This document shows, piece by piece, positions 1 through 12,697 of a DNA stretch of 64,000 nucleotides. The position numbers and the translations under genes are program-made. Under the pieces are notes generated by a model. That model had not been told where the DNA came from. It worked only from the letters and a program-made list of their open reading frames with translations, and searched no databases. The DNA is from Ashinkailepas kermadecensis (lineage: Eukaryota; Arthropoda; Thecostraca; Neolepadidae), in NCBI GenBank assembly GCA_034440615.1, contig JAOTOM010004558.1, positions 186,001 through 250,000 on the forward strand, read 5' to 3'. The first letter of the stretch is position 1. The number at the start of each line of letters is the position of its first letter.

Positions 1-937
1 ACACGCATTTTTTACAGATGGTCGAAGGGTGACTGTAGAGTGGGATCTGCGTTTGTGTGCGGTTCTTCTGTCAGGTGTTTTACTTTACCTAGGATGCCTC
101 GGTGTACAGTTCGGAGCTCGTTGCAATAATCAAAGCGCTTTCCTACGTCGAGATTTCGCGGGATGTTGAGTATATCATTATATCCGATTCTCTTAGCAGC
201 CTTTTGGCACTGACTGGTTTTTACCCATCTGACCCATTACTCATTGATATTCTGATTCGTCTGACTGCTATGCATCGGAATGGGAAGACTGTGCGGTTGT
301 GCTGGATCCCCAGCCATGTGGGAGTATTGGGAAATAAACGTGCCGATTCCGCAGCGAAATGGGCTGCCCGGAGACCACAAACACGTGTTTTTCCAATGCC
401 AGCCAGGGGCCATCTCCCCGGAATATATTCATTTATGAACACCAAGTGGCAGAGTAGCTGGAGCGCGCAGACCAGCAATAAGCTACACGCGATAAAGCCA
501 CACCTTGGAGACTGGCCATCGTGCTACCGCAGATCCAGAAGTGACGAGGTGACGCTGTGCAGACTGCGCCTCGGCCACACACATGCCACTCACCAATACC
601 TTCTCTACAGCGACGAGAGACCCCAGTGTCCCGCTGTTTAGGAAACCTGACCGTACGTCACGTACTTTTATCGTGCGAGCAGTTCTCAACAGAACGAAGG
701 TTGTTCTATGGAAATAATACACGGCTCAACACATATCGTGATGTCCTGGCTGATGACTCAGACATAGTTCATTCTGGGAACATATTCCGCTTTCTGAGAG
801 CGATCGGTTTTCGGGCCATCTACTCACCCCGGTAACACCTGTCCGCATAATTAACTAAAACGCTGAACGGAAAGTTATGGGCGTTAAATGATCACGCTTT
901 GGTCGAAGCGCCCTCAAACTCAAATAACTAACTAACT
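1..937 (+). mobile_element. 3' end of non-LTR retrotransposon (RNase H / zinc-knuckle end), cut by window edge
   Basis: The plus strand encodes the C-terminal part of the same element family found complete at 59765-64000 on the minus strand. The 3' untranslated part is shared as well: both copies end in a CGCCCT..AACTCAAATAACTAACTAAC tail rather than poly(A). The ORF stops at about 835 and the tail ends near 937. The 5' part lies outside the window or is truncated. Short tandem tails of this kind are known for I-clade and related elements; assignment to the I/R1-like group is by domain order (RNase H after RT), not by a phylogeny. Confidence 0.85.
3..835 (+). pseudogene. RNase H and C-terminal zinc-knuckle part of non-LTR ORF2 (frameshifted)
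   Basis: Reading across three frames gives an RNase H start (FTDG) near position 12, SSELVAIIKAL (second acidic residue) at about 107, SDSLSSLLAL (third acidic residue) at about 184 and LCWIPSHVG at about 298. These are followed by RADSAAKWAA and a CPxC..RHV..C knuckle near 630-680. RNase H would remove the RNA strand during target-primed reverse transcription. The frame breaks are one missing base near 20 (TT to T), one near 92 (GGG to GG) and one near 630 (CCCC to CCC) compared with the second copy. All three are homopolymer contractions, so the copy may be less damaged than it looks. It ends with an in-frame TAA at 833-835. Confidence 0.8.
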
Positions 938-1097
938 GAAACCGCATCGCATTTGGAACTTTCAGCTGGACAAGTAAGTCGAAACATCGCGAAAATGAAA
1001 CGTTGAAATGTTGTTTGACATATAGCATCGTAATGTTTTTCATATTTATTTCACGACTATTAGTGAACTTAGTTCTAACTATAGCGAACTATATATA
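938..1097. other. unassigned flank of the non-LTR tail
   Basis: Short AT-rich sequence between the retroelement tail and a TA microsatellite. No gene or motif is seen. Confidence 0.5.
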
Positions 1098-1539
<442 letters not shown>

Positions 1540-1995
1540 GGTCGCACCACCTTCAGCAGTCATCACCGCCAGCAGACGTTACTTTCACTGTCAGATGCCC
1601 GCCCGGTCACCATCACACCACCTCCAGCAGTCATCACCGCCAGCAGACGTTACTTTCACTGTCAGATGCCCGCCCGGTCACCATCACACCACCTCCAGCA
1701 GTCATCACCGCCAGCAGACGTTACTTTCACTGTCAGATGCCCGCCCGGTCACCATCACACCACCTTCAGCAGTCATCACCGCCAGCAGACGTTACTTTCA
1801 CTGTCAGATGCCCGCCCGGTCACCATCACACCACCTTCAGCAGTCATCACCGCCAGCAGACGTTACTTTCACTGTCAGATGCCCGCCCGGTCACCATCAC
1901 ACCACCTCCAGCAGTCATCACCGCCAGCAGACGTTACTTTCACTGTCAGATGCCCGCCCGGTCACCATCACACCACCTCCAGCAGTCATAACCGC
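1540..1995. repeat. 71-bp minisatellite, about 6.4 copies
   Basis: Unit period is 71 bp (CAGCAGTCATCACCGCCAGC recurs at 1554, 1625 and so on to about 1980). Copies differ at a single C/T near the unit junction, so the array is very homogeneous. The period is not a multiple of three, and overlapping His/Ser/Pro-rich frames arise only because the unit lacks stops. Confidence 0.95.
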
Positions 1996-2496
1996 CATTT
2001 TCTCACTGAAAGCAAGATCTGCTCTTTTAATTTACAGATTTACAAACTTTATCATGATATTTGATCGAAAGTAATCGCAATCTTTGTTCAAACGAAAGGA
2101 GCTTACGGCGGCGTTCCCATGCGCGAACAGCTTAACATGCACATTGTACCACAGCAGGCACTTTTCAACCGTCCCGTGTAGCAAATGGCTCAAGTGCGTG
2201 GCTTGTATCCCGGCGTCAGAAGTTTTGTCTCGAAATGTGATGGTGCTTTTTATATTCACCTTTAGTTACGCAATTTGGTGAATATATCGCATCGGAAATC
2301 ACTTCAGCTCTGCATGCTTGATTGACGACGCGTGGCTACATAATCACTCAAGGCGAAGCGTCTACAGCTAATGGATACGGAGGTACGACTACACTGTAGT
2401 TTTAGCACTTGCCCTGGCTCGTTCAGCATCACCATAGGCCCCTCATACTGGTGCTATGCTTACGGGGTATATATCTTTGAGATTGGTAGGACTATG
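1996..2496. other. unassigned sequence
   Basis: Short open frames only, below 80 codons, with no recognisable family. Nothing seen. Confidence 0.4.
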
Positions 2497-2634
<138 letters not shown>

Positions 2635-5600
2635 GCTCCATCCATCAATGCATCGTTAATCAATACATTGCTGTCAGATTATAAGCACACGTGTACAGGT
2701 GACAGGCACGACGTGTCTTTCGGTGACAAGTGATTCATGGTCTCCTGCGGTTCTGCAAGATATTTGTCGGCTCTCGCAGACTTCAGTAGCCTGTCCTATG
2801 CGTCACACACTACATAGGAATACCACAAGAGGAATGGAGTTATGCTACTGATCTTGCCACTCAGGCACACATTGAAACAATGGTTGGTTGGTTCCTTAGG
2901 TCGTTCCAAGGGTGCCTGTAAGCACTGCACTGCCTCAACTGCAGCAACCAAGCGCGTGACGTGCATCACAACGCTCTTTCTGTGAGTAAATAATGCACTT
3001 GAGATATAATGATGCGATGAAAGCCGGTAAAAATAAAATTCAAACTAAATGCTAAATTCTGATGAGGGAAGCGGGAATTGAAACGCTTCAACAAAGAAGC
3101 TATTAAGGTTTGAAGAGCGATGATAGTCTGGTCTGGTCGGGCGGGCTAGATAGTTCAAATGAACTTTGTTTGTTGTGTACAAGGAGTGGTCCCTCAGTTT
3201 TCACCCTCTCGCAACCTTCCTAATTTTCGCCCAGATGAATGGGCAGTGGGCTGACCAAAGAATGTGTGCAAATTTGTTTTAAATTAGTGTTGCTCGAATT
3301 TTTGTCAGGCTTTACAAAATCAGTGTCAGTGGTAAGCGCAAGCTCGTTGAACTGGCCCTGAACCCACCTCCCGTTCGGGAAGTTGTAAAAATATTGCAAA
3401 TTATAATGAAAGCCTTTGCACAATGGTGATCCCGGTACAATTAATGAATGGTCACACATCAACAATAATATCTATGCAGCACCTTGGTGAAGGTATGCCT
3501 GATGGATCGTGTCGAATCAGGGAAGAGGACGCAACTCTTAACTGACATTTGTGGAATGGCTGTGTCAAAAGTGGGCTTGTGGCAATGCACTATTTAGTAC
3601 TGGGTACCCGGTTGTCACATGGGACTCCCATCCTGCACTATTTAGTACTGAGTATCCGGTTGTCACACGGGACTTCCATCCGTGCGTTTCCCTTCAGCCT
3701 ACCAAGTATTTATACTCTTCAATGTATTCGCATTTTGGCAACTGCAATGCAAGGACAAATGCTTCTTTGTCATAACACATACCTACGCAGCGGTGCTGGG
3801 AGCTCAGTTTTAAGCGTTATATTTGTGTTTCCGTTCGACCTTCTTATCTTGGCGCCTTGATATGCTTATTCAGGCACCAGTTTGGCACCATTTGGTTAGT
3901 TCCTGTTGTCATTTTGATATGGCGAAGGCCCGCATGGCTTGGACATTTTTTGTCATGTTTGGGCTCTGTCGGGATAGCTAATTGTACTGGGAACTAAAAG
4001 TGTATAGCATACGCTAGCCTAGTCGGATGGCTACTGGTCCACGTCCAGCAAATGGGAACGTATGTATCTGGTCTGGAGGTAGAGAATTTTCAGGGGACCC
4101 ACTGAACTGCCCGAATCTAACCCACTAGTGGAGTGAAGTCGGACAAGGTATGGGTGTATATTCGGGCAAAGGTAGCTGGATACAACTATGCTGTTTTCTT
4201 GTCCGACTAGGAGAACTGCGGATTGGTCTCCTAACGTGAATGTCAATCAGTTGAGCCTCCCAATTCTGCTCCAGTGTGTGGGGGGGGGGGGGGTACGTTC
4301 AGAGCTCCATACAAGCTATGTAATCTGTTGGCATAGAAACGGCTGGGGCAAACTAGACAGGCCCAAATGGAGAGTTGTAAGATTAATTATACGACGTTGT
4401 ATGGAAGGGAATAATTTAAGATGGCCCCTCCCACTCGGTGACTCCTCTCTCGCCCGCGCTACCTGTTGAATGGTTCCATGGTTCCATTCCATGGCTTGTA
4501 TTGACACCAAAGGTGAACTAGCGAATTATGGGCGGCTAGTAAGCTTCTGGATGCATTCATGAAAACCATCCATCGTCTCGAGATCATACTATTGGATGAG
4601 AGAGGGAGACAAAATGGTTTTGTTATTGAAGCAAAATGCTCAAGACGTTCACATGGGAAATGGAGCCAGCCAGCCGTGCTGTATGGCCGCCAGATTGTCA
4701 AAACTGCACAAAATCACCAAACAAAGCGACTTATGCAAAACATAGATTATGGAATGGATTATGGATGGTCAGCAGGAGTAATATTGAGGACTTCCCAGTA
4801 GCTTTTAAGCTCATGAAAACTACTTGGCCTTATTGGAGCGATTTGCAGCATTTCAAAGCCGATGCATTGTCCGTATTTTTCAGCAAAGATTGTGGAAAAG
4901 GCAAGGCAAGGCTCTGGCTGAAGATCGGTCACCATACCACGGAGGTCCGGATCCGAAAATTTCAGATTGAACAGGGAAGATGACAATTTAACATTAGCAG
5001 GGTACCAAACCCGGGGGTCCTAACCCGGTCCTACCCCCTCCCTCCTCCCTTCCCCACCCTGGACAGACCTGGGATCTCCAGCCACGATTGAGCCACATTA
5101 TTCAAGTATTTCAACTGTTGAATGTGCGTTGGAAGACAGGGCCAGAACTTGGCCAAAAACAACTCAAGATGGTCCTTTGCGGCCGGCATATTCAGATTTC
5201 AGGGGAACGTAAGCCACGGCTGAAACAGTTTCCTTGCCGTCAGCTCCGTAAGGTTCATGTTGATTTTTGTTTTAGAAGCGATGCAGCAGTGTCCTCCCGA
5301 TTGGCTTCGTCACCCACGGAAAGAAAACCACTGAGTCTTTGGAGCACTGCCCTCCGGTTGTATGGTTCACGATTTTGCGATGAGATTTCTGATCGCATCG
5401 GCTTAAAAGTTCACCTCCGACCGCAGGAAAGAGAACTGCTGGCCGACTTTCCTCGATTTGTTCGGAGAAACCCTCTCCGGGACCGGAGAGCAATGTCAGA
5501 TTTCGTCACAGCTCCGGTCTGGTAATGTGTTTGATATCTCTGGCGGTTCCGGCTTGGTGTTTCATTGCCGGATGTCTCGGAATAGTGTCGCTCAACAAAT

Positions 5601-6355
5601 TCCCCCGACGGCGTCACCGGTGAAGAATTCACTTTTTTAAGGCTTCGGCACTTGCATATCCAACGGCATGGGGAACTTGCCAATTGCCGCCTCATGCTCT
5701 TTCCGGCCAAAGTCCGTTGGCATTTTCTTCGTAGCCTTGAAATATTACATCGCGGTTATGGCGTTACTTCCCAAACAAAACTATTTTAGATGACTGTAGG
5801 TATGCTTCATTTATCTGCTGGTACTTCTGTCAGCAGCTGACATTTGATATGATAGGGATTGCGGAGCTATGCATACATTGCATATGGGCCTATCCAGCAT
5901 GGGAGGAAATCCATGTGATTTCATGTTGGTTTTTTAACATGGGGAGAAAAAGATGAGCCATTCAGGAAGCAATAAAGTAAAGCTCACCCAAAAGTACATT
6001 CGAAGAGACTTTCAATTTGTAGAGAGAAGCCCAGCCTGCTTTGCTTTGTAACGAGCTTTCATTTCCAGAAAATGTCTTCCTAAAAATGAGAGATGATCTT
6101 GATTCACTCAAAGCATTTTGAATTTTTCGTAGGTCAAATATATATAGAAAAACAATGGTCAAGACTGTCAACTGGCCCCTGTTGAAAAATGGCGAAGGAC
6201 GTGGCCTTGTGGACAATTCCCTGTGGGTAGTTCATGTGCTACTACAGGCGGTTATTGAACGAGGAATGGCTTTCTAGGCAAATGTTGCTGGGTGACTCAT
6301 GTGATACTGCAGACGTGTGAATCAGTGGAGATGAGAGGAAGAAGCCCCCTCCCCC
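2635..6355. other. unassigned 3.7 kb, no convincing gene
   Basis: I see no recognisable protein family. It holds a 48-bp direct duplication (3586-3681) and a long G run near 4280. The open frames of up to 145 codons at 4559-5710 lie on both strands and resemble nothing I know. They could be remnants of an old element; I assign no function. Confidence 0.4.
3586..3681. repeat. 48-bp tandem duplication, two copies
   Basis: TGCACTATTTAGTACTG starts at 3586 and again at 3634. The two 48-bp copies differ at a few bases. Confidence 0.85.
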
Positions 6356-6358
6356 GTC

Positions 6359-6490
<132 letters not shown>

Positions 6491-6682
6491 TAAACAAGTT
6501 TAACATTGACTCTGTGGGTGTTTCATAGAAATAATCGATTTCAAAAGTGCCCCCGATCGACACCGCCAACTTCGGGACATTTCCTGCGCCGCTGACTGAA
6601 GACAACGTTTACTGGGCGGTTGGAGCTGCATTGTGGACGGCTGGGTAGTCGATATGAATCGGTCGCCAGCTCGTACCGTGCG

Positions 6683-6935
6683 CCGGCCCGGCGTGGCCCG
6701 GCGTGGTCCGGCGTGGCCCGGCGTGGCCGGCGTGGTCCGGCTTGTGTCCGCGTGGCCCGGCGTGGTCCGCTGGTCCGGCGTGGTCCGGCGTGGCCCGGCG
6801 GGCCGGCGTGCGGCGTGGTCCGGCTGGTCCTGGTCCGCGTGCCCGGCGTGGTCCGGCGTGGTCCGGCGTGGCCGGCGTGTCCGCGGTCCGGCGTCCGGCG
6901 TGGTCCGGCGTGGTCCGCGTGGTCTGCGCCGTGGC
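6683..6935. repeat. GC-rich degenerate 10-bp repeat
   Basis: Variants of CGTGGTCCGG and CGTGGCCCGG follow one another, with frequent one- and two-base slips. The stretch is strongly CpG-rich and produces Arg/Pro/Ala frames on both strands that should not be called genes. It runs directly into the CpG-dense stretch at 6940-7330. Confidence 0.9.
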
Positions 6936-6939
6936 AGCG

Positions 6940-7330
6940 TGGCGGCGCGCCCGCGTCCGGGTGCGTCTCCCACGGTCTGCGCCGTCAGCGGGCGGCGCGC
7001 CGCGTCCGGTTCGTGACGCGAGACGTCGGGAGCCGCGCGGCGGCCATGACGTCAGCATGGCGCTGCGGCGGCGCTGGCGGCGTTGGCCGGCGGCGGTCGG
7101 TGCTGCCGCCACATAACCGCCCGCTGACGCACGAGCCGTGATTAACCGGTGCACCGGGGGTCACGTGACCGGGCGCGACGCGAGTCGTCGAAGGTCGCCG
7201 CCGGCCGGTCGTGCTCCTGTTGCAGATGTGTCGTGATCGGAGAGGTCTGGCCGAGCTGGTGGTGGTGGTGCGCCGCCGGCGCCATCCGGCCTGTCTGCGT
7301 CGCCGCCTCACACATGGCTCACTCCGGCCA
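6940..7330. promoter_or_regulatory. CpG-dense island with CRE and CACGTG palindromes (promoter candidate)
   Basis: GC content is very high and CpG is abundant, unlike the surrounding AT-richer DNA. It contains a perfect CRE palindrome TGACGTCA (7047-7054) and the 12-bp palindrome GGTCACGTGACC (7159-7170), which includes the GTCACGTGAC core bound by bHLH-ZIP factors in animals. I cannot identify an exon on either strand. The call rests on composition and motifs only; the neighbouring GC repeat may simply extend into it. Confidence 0.35.
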
Positions 7331-8488
7331 GCAGTCGAACAGAATTGGTCTGGCATGCTACCACCCAGACACTAACCATGGCCTACACCTCTGATCACAA
7401 GCACGAGGTGCTGGTTATTTAATGTCTTTGCTGCGCAGGTTTTTATTCAAAATGCATTTCTGTAAGATACAAAGTTTTCCCACCTTTCTACTTTCAGTTT
7501 TGTTTGTAATAATTCACCGCATCGAACAATCCAGATTAGGTACGTCCAAGTCCCGATTGCTGCATAATAACAATAAATATATAAGTGGCGCTTCGGATTA
7601 ATTATTGGGAGAGCTTAGCAATGCTAACTAACATTAGTCAATTCAACCCGTGATGAAAGGCTCGTCAATAACTTTCTATTTTGAAACGTGCAATCATTCG
7701 AAGAGCTTGACCGAGCAATGAAGGGACTCAAATCCCTCTACCGCGATAGGGAAACTCCTCCCATGCCTTGAACTGGAATTGGTCGGATTTCATTTTGACC
7801 CTGCCCCGCACAGCGTTTGGTAACAGTCTTGATCAGATAATAGTTCTGTCTCCTGGCGAGAAGCATAGTTGATACCTATCGCGAGGTTTTGCTAATAAAT
7901 CCGTTGTAATGAATGGTTTTGTGGTGGAGCCTCATCGATTTCGGTCCAGCTGACCCCTGGCTGAGGGACACCAGGCACCCGTCGACCACGTGGTTATGTC
8001 ATCATGACGCTATGTTTGCGTACCCGAGGCAGGGCGACTGCGTGGTTGGTGTCAGTCCGATTCAGGGTGGCACAGTGAAGGGTTGCACGCGGTGTAAGCT
8101 GAAGGGGAAGGCTGCGAGACAGCATGGGCCATGAGGTAGTGTGACGCTTCTGCCATTTCGCCATCTTGTCCTAGTGTGGTTATGTTTGAGATACTTACAC
8201 CGTATTTGGCAGATGAGACCGACTTGCTTTTTTGCTGCCTTTTCGATTGCTGCGAGTTTCGACTGAAGCAGATTGCTTTTTCAGCGTACATTTACCTAAG
8301 TTGAAAGTATTATTTGCGCATTCGGGTTGCTCTCCCAAATATCGAACACGCATGGAAAATTCGAATGCACTGAGCCGAATTGTTCAAATAGATTTCATTT
8401 ATGTCTAAAATTATCGCATTTGCCCAAAATTAAGCACAGCAAGACGAATTGATTTATGGAATGCTGCCAATACAGCGCATTTTCGGTC
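7331..8488. other. unassigned sequence
   Basis: AT-rich and ordinary. No gene, RNA or repeat is recognised. Confidence 0.4.
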
Positions 8489-8553
8489 ACGGGCTTCCTG
8501 TCCATGAACTTCCTGTCCACCAGCTTCCTGCCCACCAGCTTCCTGCCCACCAG
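8489..8553. repeat. 15-bp tandem repeat, about 4 copies
   Basis: GCTTCCTGYCCACCA-type units repeat every 15 bp, encoding an in-frame 5-residue repeat on either strand. It is a short array in no recognisable gene. Confidence 0.85.
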
Positions 8554-10329
8554 CTTCCTGTCGCGGTATGGTGCCCGATCCTGTGCCTGCAGCAGGGGAG
8601 TTCCTTGACCCGGCTCTTGCCTATGGTCATCCACCTCCCTTAACAGCGCCTTATACTGGTAATGCACGGCTGCGACTATGCGCCCCAGTGCATCAGAAGC
8701 TATCCCAAGTCAGACAATATTACTATTAAGTATCAGTTTCTGTCTTCCGCTGTCGGGAATCAGCTGCAGTCGGCCGCCGGTCAGCTCGGCCTCGGGCTGC
8801 CGGTCACCTCGGGATACCTCAACACTTACTTATTGACGAGGCCAGGTCGTTTCACAACGGCACGCTGCTAGCCAATACCGGCCAAGGCAGCCGGCTGATG
8901 GGACCGTGGAGAAAGGTGGCCCGCTCAGGTAGCCGAAAGAGACGGGAACTGGATGGCCGGTGCAGTCGCCACGGGAGCCGTTCGCTCTAATTAGGCGTCG
9001 TCCCCCCCCCCCCTTCCCAGGCTTTTTTGGTCTGGTCACTGCCAACGGCTCCGGGTAATTCCGTGTTCGGTTCCGGCTCAAACGCGGAAAAAAAAATCAA
9101 CGAACCGATACTTAGATCCAACACCTCCGGATTTTTCAAGCCATCGTGTTGTTCAATTATGCCCTCTGTCATTTGCTACCTTCTGCGCTCTGTTCAATCC
9201 TCTCTTTTAGTTTCTGACGTGGTCGGCCAACAATGTTGTCCAGTCATGTCAGAAACTACACTCTGGATGTTCTTGCATTCCCATCCAGTGTTTGCAAGAA
9301 CATTCAGCCTATGGTGGTGCTTTGGTTGCCGTGGGCTAAACAATAGCCATGGCTAGTTTTACCATTTATCGTGGAAGGATGAAACGCATGACCAGCTGAT
9401 GCAACACTCGTGGTGACATACCATTATGGTGCCGTTTTACTGGCAGCTCTATTTGCTTCACAGCTTGGAGCGGTGGCTCGGCGGTAGCCAGTATGCAGGC
9501 TTGCCAATAAACGTAGGATTCAATGACCGACCTAACCAGCCTTACATTAATCGATGTCATGCTTGGATTTATACCTCGAAGCCAACTAATATATACGGCG
9601 GCATACCAACTAATTTTCCGCCGTTAGCACCGCGAAATAAATGTACCCTCAACGTTGCCGAATACTTGTCAGAAATGTCCACCAATCGAAATCGATGCAT
9701 GGTCCCAGAATGAAAAGTGCGTGTGGCTTTGAAAACTGAACCAAAACCATAAACTCCATTGCAAACCTCATACCACTTGTTCCCTCCTTAGTTTTCATGC
9801 AGGCACAATCGTACCTAACGCTTATCGAACCATGGAGTGCATGGAAATTACAACTCGCAAACATAAGGTATAGCTACAATTAATAGGGATAATGTGATCA
9901 TTGACATCAACCATAGACCACTAAATCCATGAACCGAATGCAAATCGCAATAGTTAGTGAGTGCAGTGCCGAAAATGGAGAGATCGGACCCAGATATGTG
10001 AGAAAGCGTGCAGGAAGATCGTGTTTGTGTAAAATAGGTGAGAACAGGAGCAAGTTGATGGACATTAATGCAAGAGCTCGACTTTTCATTTCTTTTCTTA
10101 AGTGTCCTCTCTGAGTTTCGACAGTCTGTTTTTTTGTCCGATCTTCATTTCTCAGCTCTTGGTCGAGACGAGATTCAGCTGCTGCCCCCACCCCCGTTAT
10201 TTATTCTGAAATGTCTACCCAGCTGAACATGATTCACTTCTCGGTAAGTATAATCTGACAGTGAATAGTTGATTTGTCTGCAGGCTCCATTGCACTTTTA
10301 CATGCAATTTCTCCATGCATCGTGTATGA
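8554..10329. other. unassigned sequence
   Basis: A moderately GC-rich patch lies at 8740-9010 with a C run at 9002-9013. No protein family or RNA is recognised on either strand. Confidence 0.4.
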
Positions 10330-10412
<83 letters not shown>

Positions 10413-10420
10413 TTATACAT
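10330..10420. repeat. (TA)n microsatellite abutting the Penelope-like element
   Basis: Nearly pure TA run of about 80 bp ending near 10406. Confidence 0.95.
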
Positions 10421-10429
10421 GGAAAGATG

Positions 10430-12260
10430 CCGGAAGTCGAGCATTAGTGACGAACCTTTCTCACCGACAACGTTCACATATAGAATTACAAGTCTTATCC
10501 CTGGGGTTAAAATTCTTAACCGGCAAAAACAACACGGATTTATTTGGTGTCATTCAGTCTAATTATCACATCCGGGACACTGGTGTGGATAAGGGATTCA
10601 AGCAAGGTGTGGCGGTGCGCAGACATCTCACCATCAGCATTACCAAGAAGACATGTGACTTCTCTGATCAAGCTGAAGCAGGACTACACTGCTACACTGC
10701 CAAAATGCACTCTTCTCTCGGATGCGAATACCTAACAGGCGATGAATACTGGATCTGCGAAAAAGAAGTCGTACAAATTTAATAAAACGGTGAGATGGAT
10801 TTTGACAAGGACATCAACTGATAAGGGTTTACTGTGTCTCCTCGATGAGAATCCTAGGTCACTCCAGATGCGAGGCCTGCCGAAGACGCATAAGTCAGGG
10901 GTCCCCTATGCGTCCTATCACATCAGGGATAGGCAGCACCCCACATCGTCTAGCAAAGGTGCTTGCGAAACCTTTATCAGCATCTCTAGGAATGATCAGT
11001 GATAGTCATGTCAAAAACTCTGGGGACTTTTCGAAAGAGTTAAGCACATATCGGTTGGGGGAAGAAGATGGCCAGCTTGGACGTGAAATCTTTGTTTGCA
11101 AATGTGCCGACTGCCGGGGAAATGGACGCGGTGAAACGGGTGCTAGACCTGGCTGGTAGTGACGCCTTGTCCCTGCCGGGAAGAGATTTCATCCAGCTAG
11201 TCGAACATTGTGTTAGATTCGGTCCGTTTGGGTTCGAGAGTGCAGAATTTAGGCAGATAGAGGGTTTGGCAATGGCTCTCCGCTGAGCGCTGTATTAGCC
11301 AACCTGTTCATGGAGGTGCTAGAGGTTGACTACTTCCGCCCCATGGTTGGTACCGAATGTTTCTGGGTCCGGAATGTCGACGACTGTTTCGTAATGTTAC
11401 CACAGCATGCTGACCGAGATGAACTCGTGACCACACTAAGCAACATCAATCCACATACCGTTTACCACTGAGGCGGAACGAAACGGAAAGCTTCCATTTT
11501 TGGATATGCTAATAGATATGACTGATGAAGAACTTCTCTTTAGTGTAGACACTAAAGAGAAGTTTACGGTAGATGGTTTACGGTAGACCTACCGTAAACC
11601 AACGAATAGGAACGATATCCTACACTTCTATTCAGAACATTTTATGATGTCAAAGAGAGGGGTGGTCATAGGCTATTTCCTGTGGGCCTACATGATTTGC
11701 GCCTCCGAGCGCCTAAATGGGGAGATCAATTTTCGGATAGGTACGCTTAGAAAGTTGAAATACCCTCTTGATATACTCGTAGGACTGAAGGAAAAGGCTC
11801 TAGATATCCATAGGAGAGGTAGGAGGGGTAGCAGGACGCGTGAGTTGGAGCAAAATAAGTGTATAGTGGTGCCTCCTTCCCACACCGCTGCATGCCTGTC
11901 CAAGTTCATTGGGGGGGGGATAAGGTGAGTGGAATCGTCGGAACATACAATCAGGGACTTAATAGCCAGGGCACCTGTACCTAAACATAGAGAGAGCAGG
12001 CATCGTTCTGTGGTATACAGGATCCCATGCAGTGGGTGTGGGAAGGCTTATATTGGTGAGACAGGGCGTTCTCTTCAACAGCGTGTCCAGGAACACAGGG
12101 CTGATCTTACAGATCACAGGATGTTGAGCGCACTGGTAGTTCACGGGGAGAAGGAGGGGCACCTTCCGTAATGGGATGGGGCCTGTGAAGTAACCCAATT
12201 AAAGGACGAATTTAGGAGGAAGGCTGTGGAGGCCCGTTTATCGACACCGAGGAATGCATA
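10430..12260 (+). pseudogene. Penelope-like RT / GIY-YIG endonuclease polyprotein, multiply broken
   Basis: In order, across several frames: KSYKFNKTVRWI near 10760; LPKTHKSGVP near 10877, then RPITSGIGS in another frame; SLDVKSLFANVP (RT motif A) near 11075; QIEGLAM then SPLSAVLANLF (motif B) near 11260-11310; NVDDCFVM (motif C, VDD) near 11375; LPFLDMLI near 11490; YRKPTNRNDILHFYSEH near 11590-11640; and finally VYRIPCSGCGKAYIGETGRS (GIY-YIG with a Cys pair) at about 12012-12075. Penelope-like proteins use the nuclease to nick target DNA and prime reverse transcription. Frame breaks include an extra T near 10906, a GGG to GG loss near 11274, a shift near 11465 and stops near 11970 and 12170. 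Several are not homopolymer changes, so I regard it as dead. Confidence 0.8.
11532..11600. repeat. double hairpin from templated inverted insertion in the RT
   Basis: Arms 11532-11546 and 11549-11563 are a perfect 15-bp inverted repeat with a 2-base loop. Arms 11575-11586 and 11589-11600 are a second perfect 12-bp inverted repeat, also with a 2-base loop. The inserted stretch is the complement of the flanking RT codons (FSV..YRKPTN), which points to template switching on a fold-back. Confidence 0.85.
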
Positions 12261-12379
12261 AATAGTTCACTTAGATTTGTCAAGCTTGCCAGCATGATAG
12301 CGTACCTGGTGCGGGACGATGTGGTGAAGGTGCAGCGGGCATCTGACCCGGGTTAGAGAACTTGGCCCATGCCTGCGCG

Positions 12380-12692
<313 letters not shown>

Positions 12693-12697
<5 letters not shown>

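Larger units (their letters stand above)
10421..12275 (+). mobile_element. Penelope-like retroelement, decayed
   Basis: Reverse transcriptase followed by a GIY-YIG nuclease is the domain order of Penelope-like elements. The body is flanked on both sides by microsatellites: TA on the left, CA then TA on the right. No second terminal repeat copy was found within the window. A fold-back duplication at 11532-11600 interrupts the RT. The true ends are not resolved; a motif at 12929-12957 could belong to the same element's 3' part. Confidence 0.8.

Noticed and set aside
6500..7154. Arg/Pro-rich frames on both strands
   Set aside because: Composition follows the CGTGGYCCGG repeat.
11521..11527. ACTGATGA as a hammerhead core
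   Set aside because: It lies in RT coding sequence and lacks the stem II and GAAAC arrangement.
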